DNA of 50,441 nucleotides. It comes from CAZPWQ01 sp964590495. Its GTDB lineage: Bacteria; Bacteroidota; Rhodothermia; Balneolales; Balneolaceae. Positions 16,236-25,351 of this stretch are shown piece after piece. Made by a program: the position numbers and the translations under genes. The first letter of the stretch is position 1. Each line of letters opens with the position of its first letter. Where the stretch lies: positions 1 to 50,441 of the forward strand of contig CAZPWQ010000015.1 of the NCBI GenBank assembly GCA_964590495.1. Reading direction: 5' to 3'. A model generated the notes under the pieces. The model did no database searches, was not told where the DNA came from, and saw only the letters and a program-made list of their open reading frames with translations.

Positions 16236-17426
16236 CTATGCACTTTTTGAGTGTTCTTTTTTTGATCGTTTGTCGGAAAACTGAGTAGCAACAAGTTTTT
16301 TCAGCTGTTCTTCAGTTACTATTTTTTGCTCATCGGCCAGTTTGGTGAACTTCAGATAGATATTATTGAGTTCGTTCTTGGCCAGGGAATACCCGAGACT
16401 TTGCAGCTTCTTATTGAGGGCAAAACGTCCGGAATGTTTGCCGAGCACAATTTTGTTGCTTTTTTGTCCCACCGATTTCGGTGTCATGATCTCATACGTC
16501 ATCGGATTATTCAGTACGCCATGCTGGTGGATGCCTGCTTCATGGGCAAACGCATTTTCACCGACAACAGCTTTATTCGGCTGTACACCTTTACCGGTGA
16601 TCGTACTCAACAACTGACTGGCAGGATACAACTCTTTTGTATTGAGTCGTGTAGCTTCCCCGAAATCGTTTTTCCTGGTGGCCATCGCCATGGCAATTTC
16701 TTCAAGAGAAGCGTTACCGGCCCGCTCACCGATTCCGTTAATGGTACATTCGACCTGGTCTGCACCTTTTTTAACAGCCATTAAAGAATTGGCTACTGCG
16801 AGACCCAGATCGTCGTGACAATGCACGCTTAATTTCGCTTTATCAATATTCGGGATCTCTTTTTTAAGTTTTTCGACAAGATCACCAAATTCCCAGGGCA
16901 GGGCATATCCCACGGTATCGGGAACATTGATGATCGTTGCCCCGGCCTCAATGACGGCAGTGAAAATTTTGACCAGGAAATCAGGATCGCTTCTGGAAGC
17001 ATCTTCAGCCGAGAACTCTACTTCATCGCAAAGCCCCGATGCATACTCTACAGCTTCAATAGCCGAATCGAGCACTTCCGAGGGACTCATCTTAAGCTTA
17101 TGGTTCATATGAATTTCGGAAGTAGCAATAAACGTGTGTATACGGGAAACGGATGCATACTTAACAGCTTCAGCTGCACGTTCAATGTCTGATTTGGAAG
17201 TACGCGAAAGTCCGGCAATACTGCATGACTGGATTTCTTTGGCAATTGCCCTTACTGTTTCAAAATCCCCGTCTGAAGCGATAGGGAAACCGGCCTCAAT
17301 AACGTCAACCCCGAGTTTTTCAAGCTGACGTGCTATGCGAATTTTCTCGGACCGGTTCATGCTGAAACCCGGTGACTGTTCGCCGTCTCGTAATGTAGTG
17401 TCGAATATGGTTATATGATTTTCCAT
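16236..17426 (-). CDS. leuA: 2-isopropylmalate synthase, short form without regulatory domain
   Basis: 396 residues. The HMGL-like TIM barrel opens with IFDTTLRDGEQSPGFSM, has the metal-site SVHCHDDLGLAVANSL and NGIGERAGNASLEE, and continues with GKHSGRFALNKKL. The chain stops about 110 residues short of classical LeuA (about 510), before the C-terminal leucine-binding domain. It condenses acetyl-CoA with 2-ketoisovalerate. With no allosteric domain, leucine feedback is probably exerted at another level. It follows cimA after a 138-base gap containing a Leu-rich ORF. Confidence 0.9.
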   Translation of the reverse strand: MENHITIFDTTLRDGEQSPGFSMNRSEKIRIARQLEKLGVDVIEAGFPIASDGDFETVRAIAKEIQSCSIAGLSRTSKSDIERAAEAVKYASVSRIHTFIATSEIHMNHKLKMSPSEVLDSAIEAVEYASGLCDEVEFSAEDASRSDPDFLVKIFTAVIEAGATIINVPDTVGYALPWEFGDLVEKLKKEIPNIDKAKLSVHCHDDLGLAVANSLMAVKKGADQVECTINGIGERAGNASLEEIAMAMATRKNDFGEATRLNTKELYPASQLLSTITGKGVQPNKAVVGENAFAHEAGIHQHGVLNNPMTYEIMTPKSVGQKSNKIVLGKHSGRFALNKKLQSLGYSLAKNELNNIYLKFTKLADEQKIVTEEQLKKLVATQFSDKRSKKEHSKSA

Positions 17427-17554
17427 GATGTTGTAAAATTCATTCTAATTCGTCGTTGTGGTACCACAATAATCTTCCGCTTGTTTGTCAGCATACTTAG
17501 TGATAGTTCAGCTGACAGGCCGATTAGGTTGAATAGTTTACTTAACAGGTTCAT
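17411..17554 (-). CDS. Possible leucine leader ORF between cimA and leuA
   Basis: A 47-codon ORF fills the gap: ATG 17554 is 10 bases after the cimA stop and its own stop overlaps leuA by 16 bases. Its first 22 residues (MNLLSKLFNLIGLSAELSL…) hold eight Leu, four read from CTA codons. Arms TGTCAGC and GCTGACA within it can pair, and a 14-bp palindrome TTGTGGTACCACAA (17456-17469) follows. This suggests local leucine control of leuA, but no T-run terminator is present and the ORF may be accidental. Confidence 0.35.
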   Translation of the reverse strand: MNLLSKLFNLIGLSAELSLSMLTNKRKIIVVPQRRIRMNFTTSWKII

Positions 17555-17564
17555 AAAAACGGCA

Positions 17565-19181
17565 TTATTTCGATTCTTTCGCATAGCTTTCAGATTGTTT
17601 GGTTGATGGATATTTTTGCTGTAAGAAATAGGAGAAACTGTCGGAGAGGGCCTGCCAGCTGGCATCAATTATATTCTGGGATACACCCACTGTGCCCCAT
17701 GTTGACCCGTTTTGCGTGGCGGCTGAATCTATTAAAACCCGTACCTTCGCCTCGGTCCCGTCCTTTTCGTTCAGGACCCGGACCTTATAATCCTGCAGGT
17801 GCATATCCGATACCTGGGGGTAAAACTTTTGAAGAGCTTTTCGCAATGCGCGATCCAGGGCATTCACCGGGCCGGTACCTTCGGCTGCACTGTGTTCGGT
17901 TTGACCATTAACACTGATGCGGATAGTTGCCTCCGCCCGGTCGGCACCGGCAGCATTTTTTTCGATAATAATGCGGAAACCATCAAGCACGAAAAGATCT
18001 TTCCACTGCCGGGTCATCTTTTTGGCTAAAAGCTCGAAAGAAGCTTCAGCTGCTTCGTATTGAAAGCCATCGTTTTCCAGATCCTTCAGTCGTTTTACGA
18101 TATGAGCAACTTCTTTTTTGTCTCCGTTAAGATCTAAATCGAGTTCTTCAGACTTATAACGTATGTTACTTTTACCGGAGAGATCTGATACCAGGACACG
18201 ACGCTGATTTCCGATTTTTTCCGGCTGGATATGCTCATAGGTTTGTTCGTTTTTCATGACGGCACTGACATGGATCCCGCCTTTATGTGCAAAGGCACTG
18301 CGTCCCACGTAGGGGAGCCGGATATGCGAGCCAAGATTGGCAATTTCATTAACGAAACCGGAAAGTTTCGTAAGATTTTTTAACTGTGGATCCGGTACAC
18401 AGGAGTATCCCATTTTCAACTGGAGGTTGGGGATGACCGAGCACAGATTGGCGTTTCCGCAGCGTTCACCATAACCATTGATCGTTCCCTGTACATGTTT
18501 ACAACCGGCCTCAACAGCTGCAAGTGTGTTGGCTACCGCCAGTTCACAATCGTTATGGGCATGGATTCCCAGCTTCGTTTCGGTTTGGGATTTTACTTCA
18601 CGAACAATACGGCTGACTTCGTGAGTAAGCGTACCGCCGTTTGTATCGCACAAAACCAGGACATCAGCGCCGGCTTTTTCCGCCGCACGAAGAGTTTCGA
18701 CCGCATATTCCGGGTCATCTTTGTACCCGTCAAAGAAGTGTTCCGCATCGAAAATCACTTCTTTTCCTTTTTCTTTAAGAAATGTGACGGAACCGAAAAT
18801 AATATCCAGGTTTTTTTGCTCTGTGATTTTTAAAGCTTCCTTTACATGTAAAAGCCAGGACTTTCCGAAAATAGAAACGACCGGCGTTTCCGCCTTGATC
18901 AGGGCACAGAGGTTCGGATCTTTCTCCGGGGCTTTATCCGACCGGCAGGTGCTGCCGAAAGCAACGATCTTGGATTTCTTATAAGATCGCTGCCTTGATT
19001 TTTCAAAAAATTCCATATCCCGCGGATTGGACCCCGGCCAACCGCCTTCGATATACTCGATGCCAAAAGCATCCAGCCGTTCTGCAATACGCAGCTTGTC
19101 TTCAGCTGAGAGGGATACCTTTTCGCCCTGGGTTCCGTCGCGAAGCGTAGTATCGAATATTTGAATTTTAGGTTTGTTCAT
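17565..19181 (-). CDS. cimA: (R)-citramalate synthase
   Basis: 538 residues. It opens with IQIFDTTLRDGTQGEKVSLSA and has YIEGGWPGSNPRD, which distinguishes citramalate synthase from LeuA. It keeps GIHAHNDCELAVANTL and GTINGYGERCGNANLC, and has a full C-terminal LeuA-type dimerisation/regulatory domain. It condenses acetyl-CoA with pyruvate to start threonine-independent synthesis of 2-oxobutyrate for isoleucine; LeuC/LeuD/LeuB then act on citramalate. No ilvA lies in the operon, which fits. The start overlaps the ilvC stop by four bases. Confidence 0.92.
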   Translation of the reverse strand: MNKPKIQIFDTTLRDGTQGEKVSLSAEDKLRIAERLDAFGIEYIEGGWPGSNPRDMEFFEKSRQRSYKKSKIVAFGSTCRSDKAPEKDPNLCALIKAETPVVSIFGKSWLLHVKEALKITEQKNLDIIFGSVTFLKEKGKEVIFDAEHFFDGYKDDPEYAVETLRAAEKAGADVLVLCDTNGGTLTHEVSRIVREVKSQTETKLGIHAHNDCELAVANTLAAVEAGCKHVQGTINGYGERCGNANLCSVIPNLQLKMGYSCVPDPQLKNLTKLSGFVNEIANLGSHIRLPYVGRSAFAHKGGIHVSAVMKNEQTYEHIQPEKIGNQRRVLVSDLSGKSNIRYKSEELDLDLNGDKKEVAHIVKRLKDLENDGFQYEAAEASFELLAKKMTRQWKDLFVLDGFRIIIEKNAAGADRAEATIRISVNGQTEHSAAEGTGPVNALDRALRKALQKFYPQVSDMHLQDYKVRVLNEKDGTEAKVRVLIDSAATQNGSTWGTVGVSQNIIDASWQALSDSFSYFLQQKYPSTKQSESYAKESK

Positions 19182-20215
19182 TCTGATCCGACTGATTGTA
19201 CGGGTTCTTCTTTTTTCTCTCCATCCTTGATCCAGTTCATCATGGATCGGAGCTGTTTGCCCACTTTTTCAATCTTATGGTTGTCCAAATCTTCGCGCAA
19301 TTTCTTGAGCTTTGGAATACCTTCTTTATTTTCACGAATCCATTCTTTGGCGAAGGTGTCGTTCTGTACATCCTTGAGAATTTTCTGCATCCGCTTTTTT
19401 GTATCCTTGTTTATTACATCCGTACCGCGGGTCAGACCGCCATATTCGGCTGTATCACTTACAGAGTAGTACATGTATTCAATACCTCCTTCGTACATCA
19501 AATCCACGATCAGTTTAAGTTCATGCAGACATTCGAAATAGGCAATTTCGGGCTGATATCCGGCTTCCACCAATACTTCAAAACCCTGTTTTACCAGCTC
19601 TGAAGCACCGCCGCAGAGAACAGCTTGTTCGCCAAAAAGATCTGTTTCGGTTTCTTCTTTGAATGTGGTTTCAATCACGCCGGCACGGGTTCCGCCAAGG
19701 CCTTTGGCATAGGCAAGAGCCGTATCTTTGGCTGTGCCCGTATAATCCTGGTAAACTGCAATCAGACAAGGTACACCCGAGCCTTTTTCGTAAACACGCC
19801 GAACCAGGTGTCCCGGGCTTTTGGGAGCTATCATGAAAACGTCAACGTTGTCTTCAGGTTCAATTTCTCCAAAGTGGACATTGAAACCATGAGCAAATAC
19901 TAAAGCATTGCCTTCTTCCAAATTCGGTTTGACTGATTCTTCATAAACTTTCGGCTGAAACTGATCCGGAATAAGAATGATTACGATATCACCGATCTTG
20001 GCGGCTTCAGCAGTACTAAGTACTTTCAAGCCGTCCTGTTCTGCTTTTTCCCGGGATGAACTGCCTTCATAGAGACCGACTACCACGTCAACGCCGCTTT
20101 CCTTGAGATTAAGCGCATGAGCGTGACCCTGGCTACCATAACCGATAACAGCTACGGTTTTACCAGACAGTAAATTCAGATCGGCATCGTCGTTATAATA
20201 TGTTTTCGCTTGCAT
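19178..20215 (-). CDS. ilvC: Ketol-acid reductoisomerase (class I)
   Basis: 345 residues. The NADPH-binding GYGSQGHAHALNL is followed by the Arg/Ser-rich loop EGSSSREKA, typical of NADPH-using short class I enzymes. The knotted C-terminal domain contains the metal ligand segments DLFGEQAVLCGG and ECLHELKLIVDL. It converts acetolactate and acetohydroxybutyrate to the dihydroxy acids used by IlvD. The gap to ilvN is 41 bases. Confidence 0.95.
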   Translation of the reverse strand: MQAKTYYNDDADLNLLSGKTVAVIGYGSQGHAHALNLKESGVDVVVGLYEGSSSREKAEQDGLKVLSTAEAAKIGDIVIILIPDQFQPKVYEESVKPNLEEGNALVFAHGFNVHFGEIEPEDNVDVFMIAPKSPGHLVRRVYEKGSGVPCLIAVYQDYTGTAKDTALAYAKGLGGTRAGVIETTFKEETETDLFGEQAVLCGGASELVKQGFEVLVEAGYQPEIAYFECLHELKLIVDLMYEGGIEYMYYSVSDTAEYGGLTRGTDVINKDTKKRMQKILKDVQNDTFAKEWIRENKEGIPKLKKLREDLDNHKIEKVGKQLRSMMNWIKDGEKKEEPVQSVGSE

Positions 20216-20256
20216 GTGTTGATTCGTTGATTGAATTAATAGTTAATTATTTGGTT

Positions 20257-20772
20257 TTAAACGCTTCCGTTATATTCTCTTTTGAGTGCTACGCTTCCTG
20301 TCCGTGCTATTTCTGCAATTCCAAAGGGACGCAGCATAGATATAAAAGCATCAATTTTGTCACGGTTGCCGGTTACCTCCATCGATATTTTTTCGGGACT
20401 TATATCAATTACTTTGGCCTGGAAGACCTGGGCTATTTGCATAACCTCCGAGCGATTGGATGAAGTGGCCGCCACTTTGACAAGTGCGAGCTCGCGGTCT
20501 ACAAAATGTTCAAACGTGAGATCGTTGACCTTAACGACATCCACGATTTTGTGAAGCTGTTTTGTTATTTGTTCAATGACCTGTGCATCGCCGCGTGTCG
20601 TAATAGTAATTCGCGCCAGCCCGTTATTTGTGCTGGTGCCGAAGCTGACACTGTCAACCTCAAAGCCGCGCCCGCTGAAAACCCCGATGACACGGGAAAA
20701 AGCATTGAGATTATGGTTCACCACCACCGAAAGGGTATGTGACTGTGTTTCTTTTTTTGTTGCTGTGTTCAT
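20257..20772 (-). CDS. ilvN: Acetolactate synthase small (regulatory) subunit
   Basis: 171 residues with an N-terminal ACT domain (HTLSVVVNHNLNAFSRVIGVFSGRG in part) and the AHAS small-subunit C-terminal domain. It binds valine or another branched-chain amino acid and controls IlvB. The four-base overlap with ilvB (ATGA) indicates coupled synthesis of the two subunits. Confidence 0.93.
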   Translation of the reverse strand: MNTATKKETQSHTLSVVVNHNLNAFSRVIGVFSGRGFEVDSVSFGTSTNNGLARITITTRGDAQVIEQITKQLHKIVDVVKVNDLTFEHFVDRELALVKVAATSSNRSEVMQIAQVFQAKVIDISPEKISMEVTGNRDKIDAFISMLRPFGIAEIARTGSVALKREYNGSV

Positions 20773-22532
20773 TCTTTTGGATCTCCTTCAACCATTTCAT
20801 TTAATGCAGCACCGGCGGGTACCATCGGATAACAATTTTCATCTTCCACTACCTGAATGTCCATAACCACCGGACGATCATTTATTTCGGTAGCTTTTTT
20901 AAAAACTTCTTCCATTTCAGCCGGAGTTTCCGCCCGGAAAGCGGCAGCGCCGTAACTTTCAGCCAGCATTACAAAATCGGGATTGCCTTTTTTGAGTGAG
21001 GTGAAACTGTACCGCTCGTGGTAGAAAAGTTCCTGCCACTGGCGAACCATTCCGAGCCACTGGTTATTCATAATGGCTATTTTAACAGGCATCCCGTATT
21101 CAACGGCAGTACCGAGTTCAAAGCTGGTCATCTGGAAACCGCCGTCTCCGGTAATACACCATACCGGCCGGTCGGGATGAGCAAAAGCAGCTCCCATGGC
21201 AGCGGGAAAACCGAAGCCCATGGTACCAAGTCCGCCTGATGAAATAAATGACCGCGGGTGATTGAACTTATAATGTTGTGCTGCCCACATTTGGTGCTGA
21301 CCAACATCGGTACTGATTATCGCCTCGCCATTGGTTACTTTGGAAATAGCCTCAATCATGTGTTGTGGGTAAATACGGTCATCAGATCGTGGTATAATCA
21401 AAGGATGTTCCTTTTTCCACTCAGAGATGGTATCCCACCAATCATCGATTTGCGGTTTTTCGGTTCTGTCATTCAATTCCGGGAGAACCTGCTTTACATC
21501 TCCGACAATAGGAACGTCTACAGGCACATTTTTACCGATAGACGCCGGATCAATATCAATCTGAATTTTCTTTGAATGCGGAGAAAAACCATCCAGGCGT
21601 CCTGTAACACGATCGTCGAATCGGGCACCTACTGCCAGCAGTACGTCGCATTCAGTCATCGCCATATTGGCATACCAGGTGCCGTGCATCCCGAGCATAC
21701 CGACCGACTGCGGCTTGCTTTCCGGGAAACAGCCTAACCCCATAAGAGTTGTCGTAACCGGGATGTTAAGCCGTTCGGCCATTTCAGTTAGTTCTTTCCA
21801 TGCTTCACCGAGTACAACCCCGCCGCCTGCATAAATAAGAGGCCGTTCGGCCTTGCTCAAAAGTTCTGCCGCTTTATTAATTTGCGTTCGATGACCTTCT
21901 GTTACTGGCTGGTAATTGGGTGTTGAAACTTTTTTGAGACCTGAATACCGGCCCGGTGTTTGAAGCATATCTTTAGGCAGATCAACCAAAACGGGTCCGG
22001 GACGTCCGCTGGCAGCTATGTGAAAAGCTTCCCTGATAACCTGTTCCAGCTTGTCTACATCTTTGACCAGGTAATTGTGTTTGGTTATGGGCCTTGTGAT
22101 GCCTACGATATCCGCTTCCTGGAAAGCGTCATTGCCGATCATATGAGTTGGGACCTGACCCGTGAAAATAACCATTGGAATAGAATCCATGGCAGCAGTG
22201 GCGATGCCTGTCACTGTATTGGTGCCACCCGGTCCTGATGTTACCATTACGACACCCGGTTTTCCCGTGGCGCGCGCATAACCATCGGCTGCATGTGCAC
22301 CACCCTGTTCGTGTCGCACAAGAATATGGTTCAGATCATGACTGTCAAAAAGGGCGTCATAAACTGGCAATATTGCCCCGCCGGGATATCCGAAGACGGT
22401 ATCCACTTCAAGATCATCCAGAGTACTAACGAGGATTTCAGCCCCGTTCATAGTGCGGATTTCCGGTGCGACTTTCGGATCGTCCGATTCTTGTCCGGTT
22501 TTGAATGCCTTTGCTTGATTTGTTTTGCTCAT
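20769..22532 (-). CDS. ilvB: Acetolactate synthase large subunit
   Basis: 587 residues. The ThDP catalytic Glu lies in VRHEQGGAHAADGYARA after FGYPGGAILP; the ThDP/Mg motif is GDGGFQMTSFELGTA… ending with MNNQWLGMV. It makes acetolactate or acetohydroxybutyrate from pyruvate (with 2-oxobutyrate). First structural gene of the eight-gene ilv-leu operon, downstream of a branched-chain leader peptide and competing RNA stems. Confidence 0.95.
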   Translation of the reverse strand: MSKTNQAKAFKTGQESDDPKVAPEIRTMNGAEILVSTLDDLEVDTVFGYPGGAILPVYDALFDSHDLNHILVRHEQGGAHAADGYARATGKPGVVMVTSGPGGTNTVTGIATAAMDSIPMVIFTGQVPTHMIGNDAFQEADIVGITRPITKHNYLVKDVDKLEQVIREAFHIAASGRPGPVLVDLPKDMLQTPGRYSGLKKVSTPNYQPVTEGHRTQINKAAELLSKAERPLIYAGGGVVLGEAWKELTEMAERLNIPVTTTLMGLGCFPESKPQSVGMLGMHGTWYANMAMTECDVLLAVGARFDDRVTGRLDGFSPHSKKIQIDIDPASIGKNVPVDVPIVGDVKQVLPELNDRTEKPQIDDWWDTISEWKKEHPLIIPRSDDRIYPQHMIEAISKVTNGEAIISTDVGQHQMWAAQHYKFNHPRSFISSGGLGTMGFGFPAAMGAAFAHPDRPVWCITGDGGFQMTSFELGTAVEYGMPVKIAIMNNQWLGMVRQWQELFYHERYSFTSLKKGNPDFVMLAESYGAAAFRAETPAEMEEVFKKATEINDRPVVMDIQVVEDENCYPMVPAGAALNEMVEGDPKE

Positions 22533-22560
22533 AAGAGCCTCATACGGATATACTTTTTCC

Positions 22561-22663
22561 GCCAGAGGTCAAAAAGTAATAAGAATATATCTTGGGAACT
22601 TTTGTTCTAACCTCTGGCTGATTTGGTTAGTTAATTAGAATTAGGTTAATAATGCCAGAGATT
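22561..22663 (-). promoter_or_regulatory. Branched-chain attenuator: three competing RNA segments before ilvB
   Basis: Minus-strand RNA has segment 1 AAUCUCUGGC (22654-22663, inside the leader ORF), segment 2 GCCAGAGGUU (22609-22618) and segment 3 GACCUCUGGC (22561-22570). Segments 1:2 and 2:3 each form 10 pairs with one G-U and exclude each other. 2:3 ends 29 bases before the ilvB ATG. GGAAAAAG rather than a T-run follows, so the regulated step (Rho, pausing, translation) is unclear. It is not a T-box: no T-box sequence is seen. Confidence 0.6.
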
Positions 22664-22770
22664 AGTAGGTGTAGGTTAATTAGTATCAGAATTCCTATAA
22701 TGCTGATAACACCTACTTCAGGAGAGACAGAAACAGTTAAAGAAACTAAAAGAGAAATCGCTAACAACAT
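22627..22770 (-). CDS. Ile/Leu/Val-rich leader peptide of the ilv-leu operon
   Basis: 47 codons from ATG 22770. The peptide contains 12 Ile, 12 Leu and 5 Val, most densely in VISIIGILILINLHLLISG and to the end NLILIN. It sits 100 bases downstream of a strong promoter and 94 bases before ilvB, with segment 1 of the attenuator overlapping its last codons. This is the standard composition of an ilv/leu attenuation peptide. The frame can be extended upstream only from a TTG at 22875. The plus-strand ORF across the same bases has no such logic. Confidence 0.75.
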   Translation of the reverse strand: MLLAISLLVSLTVSVSPEVGVISIIGILILINLHLLISGIINLILIN

Positions 22771-22880
22771 AGCTGTGCCGTTTACTTCAGAGAAATCCAC
22801 TGAATATAAAACAGAATTAATCGTACGTGTTGGCTGGTTACTCAAAATATATTTTAACTGTTTCTTTAAATACAATCCGA

Positions 22881-22909
22881 AGTATAGAGAAAGGAATTAT
22901 GCAAGTCAA
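22881..22909 (-). promoter_or_regulatory. Sigma-70-like promoter of the ilv-leu operon
   Basis: On the minus strand TTGACT (22904-22909), a 17-base spacer and TATACT (22881-22886). Near-consensus in both boxes and spacing; RNA would start near 22874, ahead of the leader ORF. Confidence 0.7.
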
Positions 22910-23051
22910 ATTAAATATCATTAATAGCCGGTTATTTATTTTTCTTGCTTAGTATTTGGAATCTTGTAGTTTTTAAGCTTCAATTTGACCTGGAGAAGAA
23001 AATAAATCCAAACTACACAAATTTAAAAATCAGTAGAGAAATACATTAATA

Positions 23052-24731
23052 ATGGCTCAAAAACTAAATAAATACAGCTCACGGCTCACACAACAACAAT
23101 CACAGGTTGGCTCTAAAGCAATGCTCTACGGTGCGGGATTAACGGATGAAGATATGGCGAAAGCGCAGGTCGGTATTGCAAGTACAGGTTGGGAGGGCAA
23201 TCCCTGCAACATGCATTTGAATGATCTGGCTGTGCGCGTGAGGGAGACTGTTTGGGAGCAGGATCTGGTGGGATTTATATTTCACAGTATCGGTGTAAGC
23301 GATGGAATATCTATGGGCACACAGGGAATGAAATATTCACTGCAATCACGGGAAATTATTGCGGATTCGATTGAGACTGTGACGCGGGCACAATGGTACG
23401 ATGCCAATATTTCAATTGTGGGATGTGATAAGAATATGCCGGGGTCGGTGATGGCAATGGCTCGTTTCAATCGTCCATCGATTATGATATATGGCGGAAC
23501 TATCCGTCCGGGCAATTTAAATGGAGAAAAACTCGACGTGGTCTCGGCGTTTGAATCGTATGGCAAGTATCTTTCCGATGAAATAACCGAGAATGAAATG
23601 AATGAAATTTTGCGTCATGCTTGTCCGGGTGCGGGGGCATGCGGGGGCATGTACACCGCGAATACGATGGCTTCGGCTATCGAAACGCTCGGTTTGAGTT
23701 TGCCATTCAGCTCATCCATACCGGCTACCCACGATGAAAAAATAAAGGAATGCGAAAAAGCGGGTAAAGCCATTCGCAACCTGCTTGAACGGGATATCAA
23801 ACCCCGGGATATCATCACCCGGAAGTCGCTCGAAAATGCAGTTACCATGCTCGTTGCCCTTGGCGGATCCACGAACGCTGTCATGCATATGCTGGCGATA
23901 GCCCGTTCGGCGGAAGTCCCCTTTACGATCGATGATTTCCAGGAGATTTCCAACCGCACGCCATACCTTGCGGATCTGAAGCCCAGCGGCAAATATGTAA
24001 TGGAGGATCTGTATAATGTGGGAGGTGTTCCGGCTGTACAGAAAATGCTGCTCGAGGAAAATTTTTTATTTGGAGACTGTATCACGGTTACAGGGAAAAC
24101 GCTCGCTGAAAATGTGGAGGATGTACCCGGACTTTTTGAGGAACAGAAAATTATAGCTCCGGTTTCCAATCCCATTAAAAATACCGGACATCTTCAGGTT
24201 TTGTATGGCAATCTGGCAACAGAGGGGGCCGTTTCTAAGATCACCGGCAAGGAAGGAACAAAGTTTTCCGGTCCGGCGCGTGTGTATAATTCTGAGGAAG
24301 AAAGCCTTGAAGGTATCAGGAATGGTGAGGTCAAAAAGGGAGATGTTGTTGTAATTCGCTATGAAGGGCCCAAAGGGGGGCCGGGAATGCGGGAGATGCT
24401 TTCCATTACTGCGGCGATAATGGGAGCAGGACTGGGTAAAAGTGTAGCACTTATAACTGACGGACGTTTTTCGGGAGGCACGCATGGGTTTGTAATCGGA
24501 CACGTTACTCCCGAAGCCCAGGTGGGAGGAAATATCGCACTCATAGAAAGCGGCGATCAAATCACTATTGATTCCGATAAGCTGGTTATCCGTGTTGAGC
24601 TATCCGATGATGAATTGGAAAGCAGAAGGAAAAACTGGCAGGCACCCCCGCTGCAGGTACAAAGCGGAAGCCTGTATAAGTATGCAAAACTGGTTTCTTC
24701 GGCATCGGAGGGTTGTATTACCGATGGCTGA
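23052..24731 (+). CDS. ilvD: Dihydroxy-acid dehydratase
   Basis: 559 residues. Iron-sulfur ligands are in PCNMHLNDLA, GCDKNMPG and CPGAGACGGMYTANTM; GGSTNAVMHMLAIA and the C-terminal TDGRFSGGTHGFVIGH are family hallmarks. It dehydrates the dihydroxy acids to the keto acids of isoleucine and valine. It is divergent from ilvB, sharing the 519-base intergenic region that contains the leftward leader. No leader peptide or clear promoter was found on its own side. Confidence 0.95.
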   Translation: MAQKLNKYSSRLTQQQSQVGSKAMLYGAGLTDEDMAKAQVGIASTGWEGNPCNMHLNDLAVRVRETVWEQDLVGFIFHSIGVSDGISMGTQGMKYSLQSREIIADSIETVTRAQWYDANISIVGCDKNMPGSVMAMARFNRPSIMIYGGTIRPGNLNGEKLDVVSAFESYGKYLSDEITENEMNEILRHACPGAGACGGMYTANTMASAIETLGLSLPFSSSIPATHDEKIKECEKAGKAIRNLLERDIKPRDIITRKSLENAVTMLVALGGSTNAVMHMLAIARSAEVPFTIDDFQEISNRTPYLADLKPSGKYVMEDLYNVGGVPAVQKMLLEENFLFGDCITVTGKTLAENVEDVPGLFEEQKIIAPVSNPIKNTGHLQVLYGNLATEGAVSKITGKEGTKFSGPARVYNSEEESLEGIRNGEVKKGDVVVIRYEGPKGGPGMREMLSITAAIMGAGLGKSVALITDGRFSGGTHGFVIGHVTPEAQVGGNIALIESGDQITIDSDKLVIRVELSDDELESRRKNWQAPPLQVQSGSLYKYAKLVSSASEGCITDG

Positions 24732-25351
24732 ACCAGAATGCGCCGGGAGTTCGCTGGGTTAATAGAACGCGAATGCTGCAGATTAGGCGGGTATACACGG
24801 ATTAATGTTTTATTTATTCTGCGGGAATCAGCGCTATCCGCATCATCAACATGGGAAAGTATTTATCCGGTTTCAAATCCTCAATAAATATTCGCCCGTC
24901 AGCTGTGCACAATCTGTCAACTGGCGGATGTAGTCTTCCAAAGGGATATCTTCGGCTGAAGTATCTCTCTTTGATGGCAACCTATCTGGCCAATGTCCCT
25001 CGCTTCACCCACTAGATTCTTCGGCGGCGGGCCGGAAAAACCACCGTCCCTGGCTCAGAATGACAACGGGGGAGAAAGGGTTTTTAAATAAAGCTCTACC
25101 CACCCAGGTCAATTACCACGGAAACCGATATCCCTACCTGTCATCCTGAGACAACGAAGCGTAAATCAGGGCAACCGTTGAGCCAGTCTCCCATAGGGAT
25201 GCCTTCAGCTGAAGGATCTGCACCTTCTGGATTTGTTAACACAAAAAGGAACAATAAAGGGAAATTTTTTTAAATAGAGTTTTACAAGTCATAAACTTAC
25301 ATTCGGTGTGAAATCGGTTATCTTCATTAAAATTTAATTCTTATAAAAACC
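24732..25351. repeat. 620-base intergenic stretch with fragments of a dispersed repeat
   Basis: No gene seen. From about 25139 to 25219 the sequence carries GTCATCCTGAG … GGGATGCCTTCAGCTGAAGGATCT-like blocks that recur at 39185-39266; weaker pieces lie near 24944 and 25060. The last 120 bases before hisA are AT-rich and probably hold its promoter, which I could not pin down. No His-rich leader ORF was found. Confidence 0.5.

Noticed and set aside
17411..17668. Full 85-residue minus ORF across the cimA end
   Set aside because: Its first 38 codons overlap cimA in another frame; only the part from ATG 17554 is considered.
22561..22663. T-box riboswitch before ilvB
   Set aside because: No T-box core sequence or specifier stem; a translated leader explains the region better.
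22652..22924. 90-residue plus-strand ORF before ilvD
   Set aside because: Antisense to the Ile/Leu/Val leader and its promoter; composition follows from that strand.
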